Below are positions 62,293 through 64,000 of a stretch of 64,000 bases of DNA, piece by piece; positions within the stretch are counted from its first letter, which is position 1; every line of letters starts with the position of its first letter. The stretch spans positions 4,464,001-4,528,000 of the forward strand of contig NZ_CP086068.1 in the NCBI RefSeq assembly GCF_020783335.1. The letters run 5' to 3'. A program made the position numbers and the translations under genes. Source of the stretch: Mucilaginibacter daejeonensis. GTDB lineage: Bacteria; Bacteroidota; Bacteroidia; Sphingobacteriales; Sphingobacteriaceae. The notes beneath the pieces were generated by a model. The model searched no databases. It was not told the DNA's origin and saw nothing but the letters and a program-made list of their open reading frames with translations.

Positions 62293-63848
62293 AACGGTCA
62301 AAAAATTTCTATCTCATACTCATAGCCCTCATACTGGCGGTATACTACATTTTTGTTGGGGTATATCTTAACAAATTGGGTTATACCAATCATGAGCAGC
62401 TTTTTTATATCGAGAAGGCCAAGATCGTGACGCATGGTATAGGCAACAAGCTCCGTGTAATGGGTCTGACCTCGCCATTGTTGCCATTTTACGGATCATA
62501 CATCTTCAGCTTCATCAATAATACCCTTGCACCGGTGCTGGCCTCGGCCGTAGGGACCGCGCTGTTATTCTTTATGATGGCCAACTCCTTGGTAAAACGT
62601 AATAAGGATAACTTTTACCTGGCCTTGCTTGTGATATTATTCACGTTCCACCCGGGTTTGATCTATACCGCTTGTTCGGGTAAATCCACCTATATGGTGC
62701 TGATCTTCTTTTACCTGTTCTTCCTGAACATGCTGAGGTTCTATAACTCCAATACTACTTACCACATATCCATAGCCAGTATATTTTTCGTGCTATTGGT
62801 TTTTAGTGATTACAAGTGCGTATGGTTGGCACTGTTCTTTATACCGTTGGTGTTATCCATCTCACTGCATAGTTTGAACCTGAGCGAAAAGGAACCAGTG
62901 TTCAGGTTGCATTTGAGCTTCAACAATCCGTCGTTAAGGCGTAAGTTGGTGAACAAAACGTTCTCGATATATAGTATCATCTTCATCCTGCCACTGGCCT
63001 CGGTGGCCTTGTACAAGGTATTGAACCTGACACACGCCGATGACCTGAATTACTTTTTAGATAGCCCTTATGCTACCTGGAACATCATTGCCGACCAGTT
63101 CGAATACAGCAACCATGCACTGGCATCAAGGTATGATATTCCAGAGATATCGATATTGGTGTCATTAAAGGCGATCGTATTTTGCCCGATGGTGGTGTTG
63201 GCCATCTATCTATTCAAGCAGAACACCTACCAGATCCTTACACTGCTTACCCCTTTCGGCCTCATCGAGTTCCTGAAGGTGAAGTATGATAAGGTGAATC
63301 TGGTTTACGGTTATTACCTGCTTTTCCTGGTGCTGGCATTGCTTTGTATCATCTTCAGAGCCCGTTTCATCCGTAACCAGAATGCTCTTAAATTAACGCT
63401 GGTGATCGTGGCAGTGGTACAGATCTACATTGGTTACATCTTTTTGGCCAGATCGTACATCCACGAAGAGAGCCACTTTGTTGAAGTGTTGCGCGAACGT
63501 ACTGCTGATAAAGTTGACGAGCAGAACCGGGAGATAGCCGATTACCTGAACAAGTTAGGGAAGAACGACAAGGTGCTGGTAGACGACGCCGTAGCATATA
63601 CTGTAGGCTCGTACGTGAAAGACATAACCAAACTGACCCTTCCATATCAGGAAAGCTATTTGAGTGCCGTAGAAGCGCCGGAAAAGTACGACGGCTACGT
63701 GCTGATCGCCAATGATGAGAACCCGATGTTGGGCTATACCCAGCTGACCGATTTTTACATGACCGGTATTAGGCGTAAGAACCCAAAACTGAACGCATAC
63801 AAAATATACGTGACCGACTACTGGACCTTATACCGGTTATTGGAATAA
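62289..63848 (+). CDS. GT-C-like multi-pass membrane protein of the polysaccharide locus
   Basis: 519 residues with ten or more TM helices. The first loop has YTNHEQLFYIEKAKIVTHGIGNKLRVMG, where an acidic residue after helix 1 is the place of the catalytic Asp/Glu in GT-C enzymes (ArnT/PMT type). The C-terminal part (about 385-519) is soluble. No named family assigned. Translationally coupled (ATGA) to the GT2 synthase, so it probably adds a substituent to the glycan or lipid carrier. A strong terminator follows. Confidence 0.65.
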   Translation: MKRSKNFYLILIALILAVYYIFVGVYLNKLGYTNHEQLFYIEKAKIVTHGIGNKLRVMGLTSPLLPFYGSYIFSFINNTLAPVLASAVGTALLFFMMANSLVKRNKDNFYLALLVILFTFHPGLIYTACSGKSTYMVLIFFYLFFLNMLRFYNSNTTYHISIASIFFVLLVFSDYKCVWLALFFIPLVLSISLHSLNLSEKEPVFRLHLSFNNPSLRRKLVNKTFSIYSIIFILPLASVALYKVLNLTHADDLNYFLDSPYATWNIIADQFEYSNHALASRYDIPEISILVSLKAIVFCPMVVLAIYLFKQNTYQILTLLTPFGLIEFLKVKYDKVNLVYGYYLLFLVLALLCIIFRARFIRNQNALKLTLVIVAVVQIYIGYIFLARSYIHEESHFVEVLRERTADKVDEQNREIADYLNKLGKNDKVLVDDAVAYTVGSYVKDITKLTLPYQESYLSAVEAPEKYDGYVLIANDENPMLGYTQLTDFYMTGIRRKNPKLNAYKIYVTDYWTLYRLLE

Positions 63849-63874
63849 CATTTAATTGAGTAATTATAATACGA

Positions 63875-63908
63875 AGGCCTGGTCGTTTGACCAGGCCTTT
63901 TATTTTTG
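63875..63908. terminator. Strong terminator closing the polysaccharide operon
   Basis: AAGGCCTGGTC (63875-63885) and GACCAGGCCTT (63890-63900) form an 11-bp stem with a four-base GTTT loop, followed by TTATTTTTG. The last 90 bases of the window hold no gene I can support. Confidence 0.9.
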
Positions 63909-64000
63909 TTTATATGCATGTAAAGATCTGCAAGAAATGTAATACCTCAAACTGGGGAACATAGACATCATCCAGTTCGGGCAAGCTACATACTTATTGT

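Noticed and set aside
63901..64000. Partial gene at the right edge
   Set aside because: Short frames are open on both strands (for example one ending at 63901 on the minus strand), but under 35 codons with no motif; cannot be supported.

Overview
The window looks like a chromosome segment of a Bacteroidota bacterium, most likely family Sphingobacteriaceae (Mucilaginibacter/Pedobacter type). The reasons are a SusC/SusD pair driven by a FecI/FecR sigma/anti-sigma pair, many 'short signal peptide + AQ' secreted proteins, sensor kinases with HELRKP/HNLRS dimerisation motifs, and Bacteroidota-type -7 boxes (TAnnTTTG). The genus is an inference from gene content, not a match. No rRNA, tRNA, CRISPR array, insertion sequence or phage gene was seen.

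Layout. 1-1053: 3'-truncated aspartyl protease (minus). 1054-3650: a long structured leader followed by rtcB2-prfH, an RNA-ligase/ribosome-rescue pair. 3650-19964 (minus): a large import and peptide-degradation locus. Read from its promoter side it is ECF sigma factor, FecR, SusC, SusD, a lipoprotein resembling import-associated metallohydrolases, an intact zinc metalloprotease, a second metalloprotease whose zinc motif is erased, a thioredoxin-like protein and a DPP-IV-type peptidase. 20179-24660 (minus): a siderophore-type TonB receptor, then a second ECF sigma factor coupled to a protein with one inner-membrane helix and an outer-membrane-barrel-like C-terminus. 24661-27908: small secreted or membrane proteins of unknown role.

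28063-37032: signalling. A GAF-PAS-DHp protein without an ATPase domain faces a PAS histidine kinase. These are followed by a GH15 glucoamylase/trehalase-like enzyme, a YitT transporter-like protein, and a kinase / response regulator / response-regulator-cyclase set. 37084-43051: a third metalloprotease of the same family (intact), an orphan Vsr endonuclease, and a hybrid kinase + membrane protein + small CPxxC-tailed protein unit. 43274-45490: a TPR protein, a YkuK-family RNase-H-fold protein and an SRPBCC protein. 45484-50053 (minus): two related outer-membrane proteins flanking two related acetyl-xylan-esterase-like hydrolases in the order O-E-E-O. 50092-55553: O-acyltransferase, radical SAM protein, small membrane protein, aldo/keto reductase, small hypothetical, acyl-ACP desaturase. 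55606-63848: exopolysaccharide locus with a GH5 glucanase divergent from a kinase, BcsB-like protein, MshEN-like/GT2 synthase and a GT-C-like membrane protein, closed by a strong terminator.

The observations most worth following are the paired loss of zinc motifs inside the SusCD peptidase locus, the long leader of rtcB2-prfH with a small ORF and an 8-bp hairpin, the kinase-less DHp protein, the CPxxC-tail protein next to a 7-TM/hybrid-kinase pair, and the intra-operon hairpin and degenerate MshEN domain in the polysaccharide locus.
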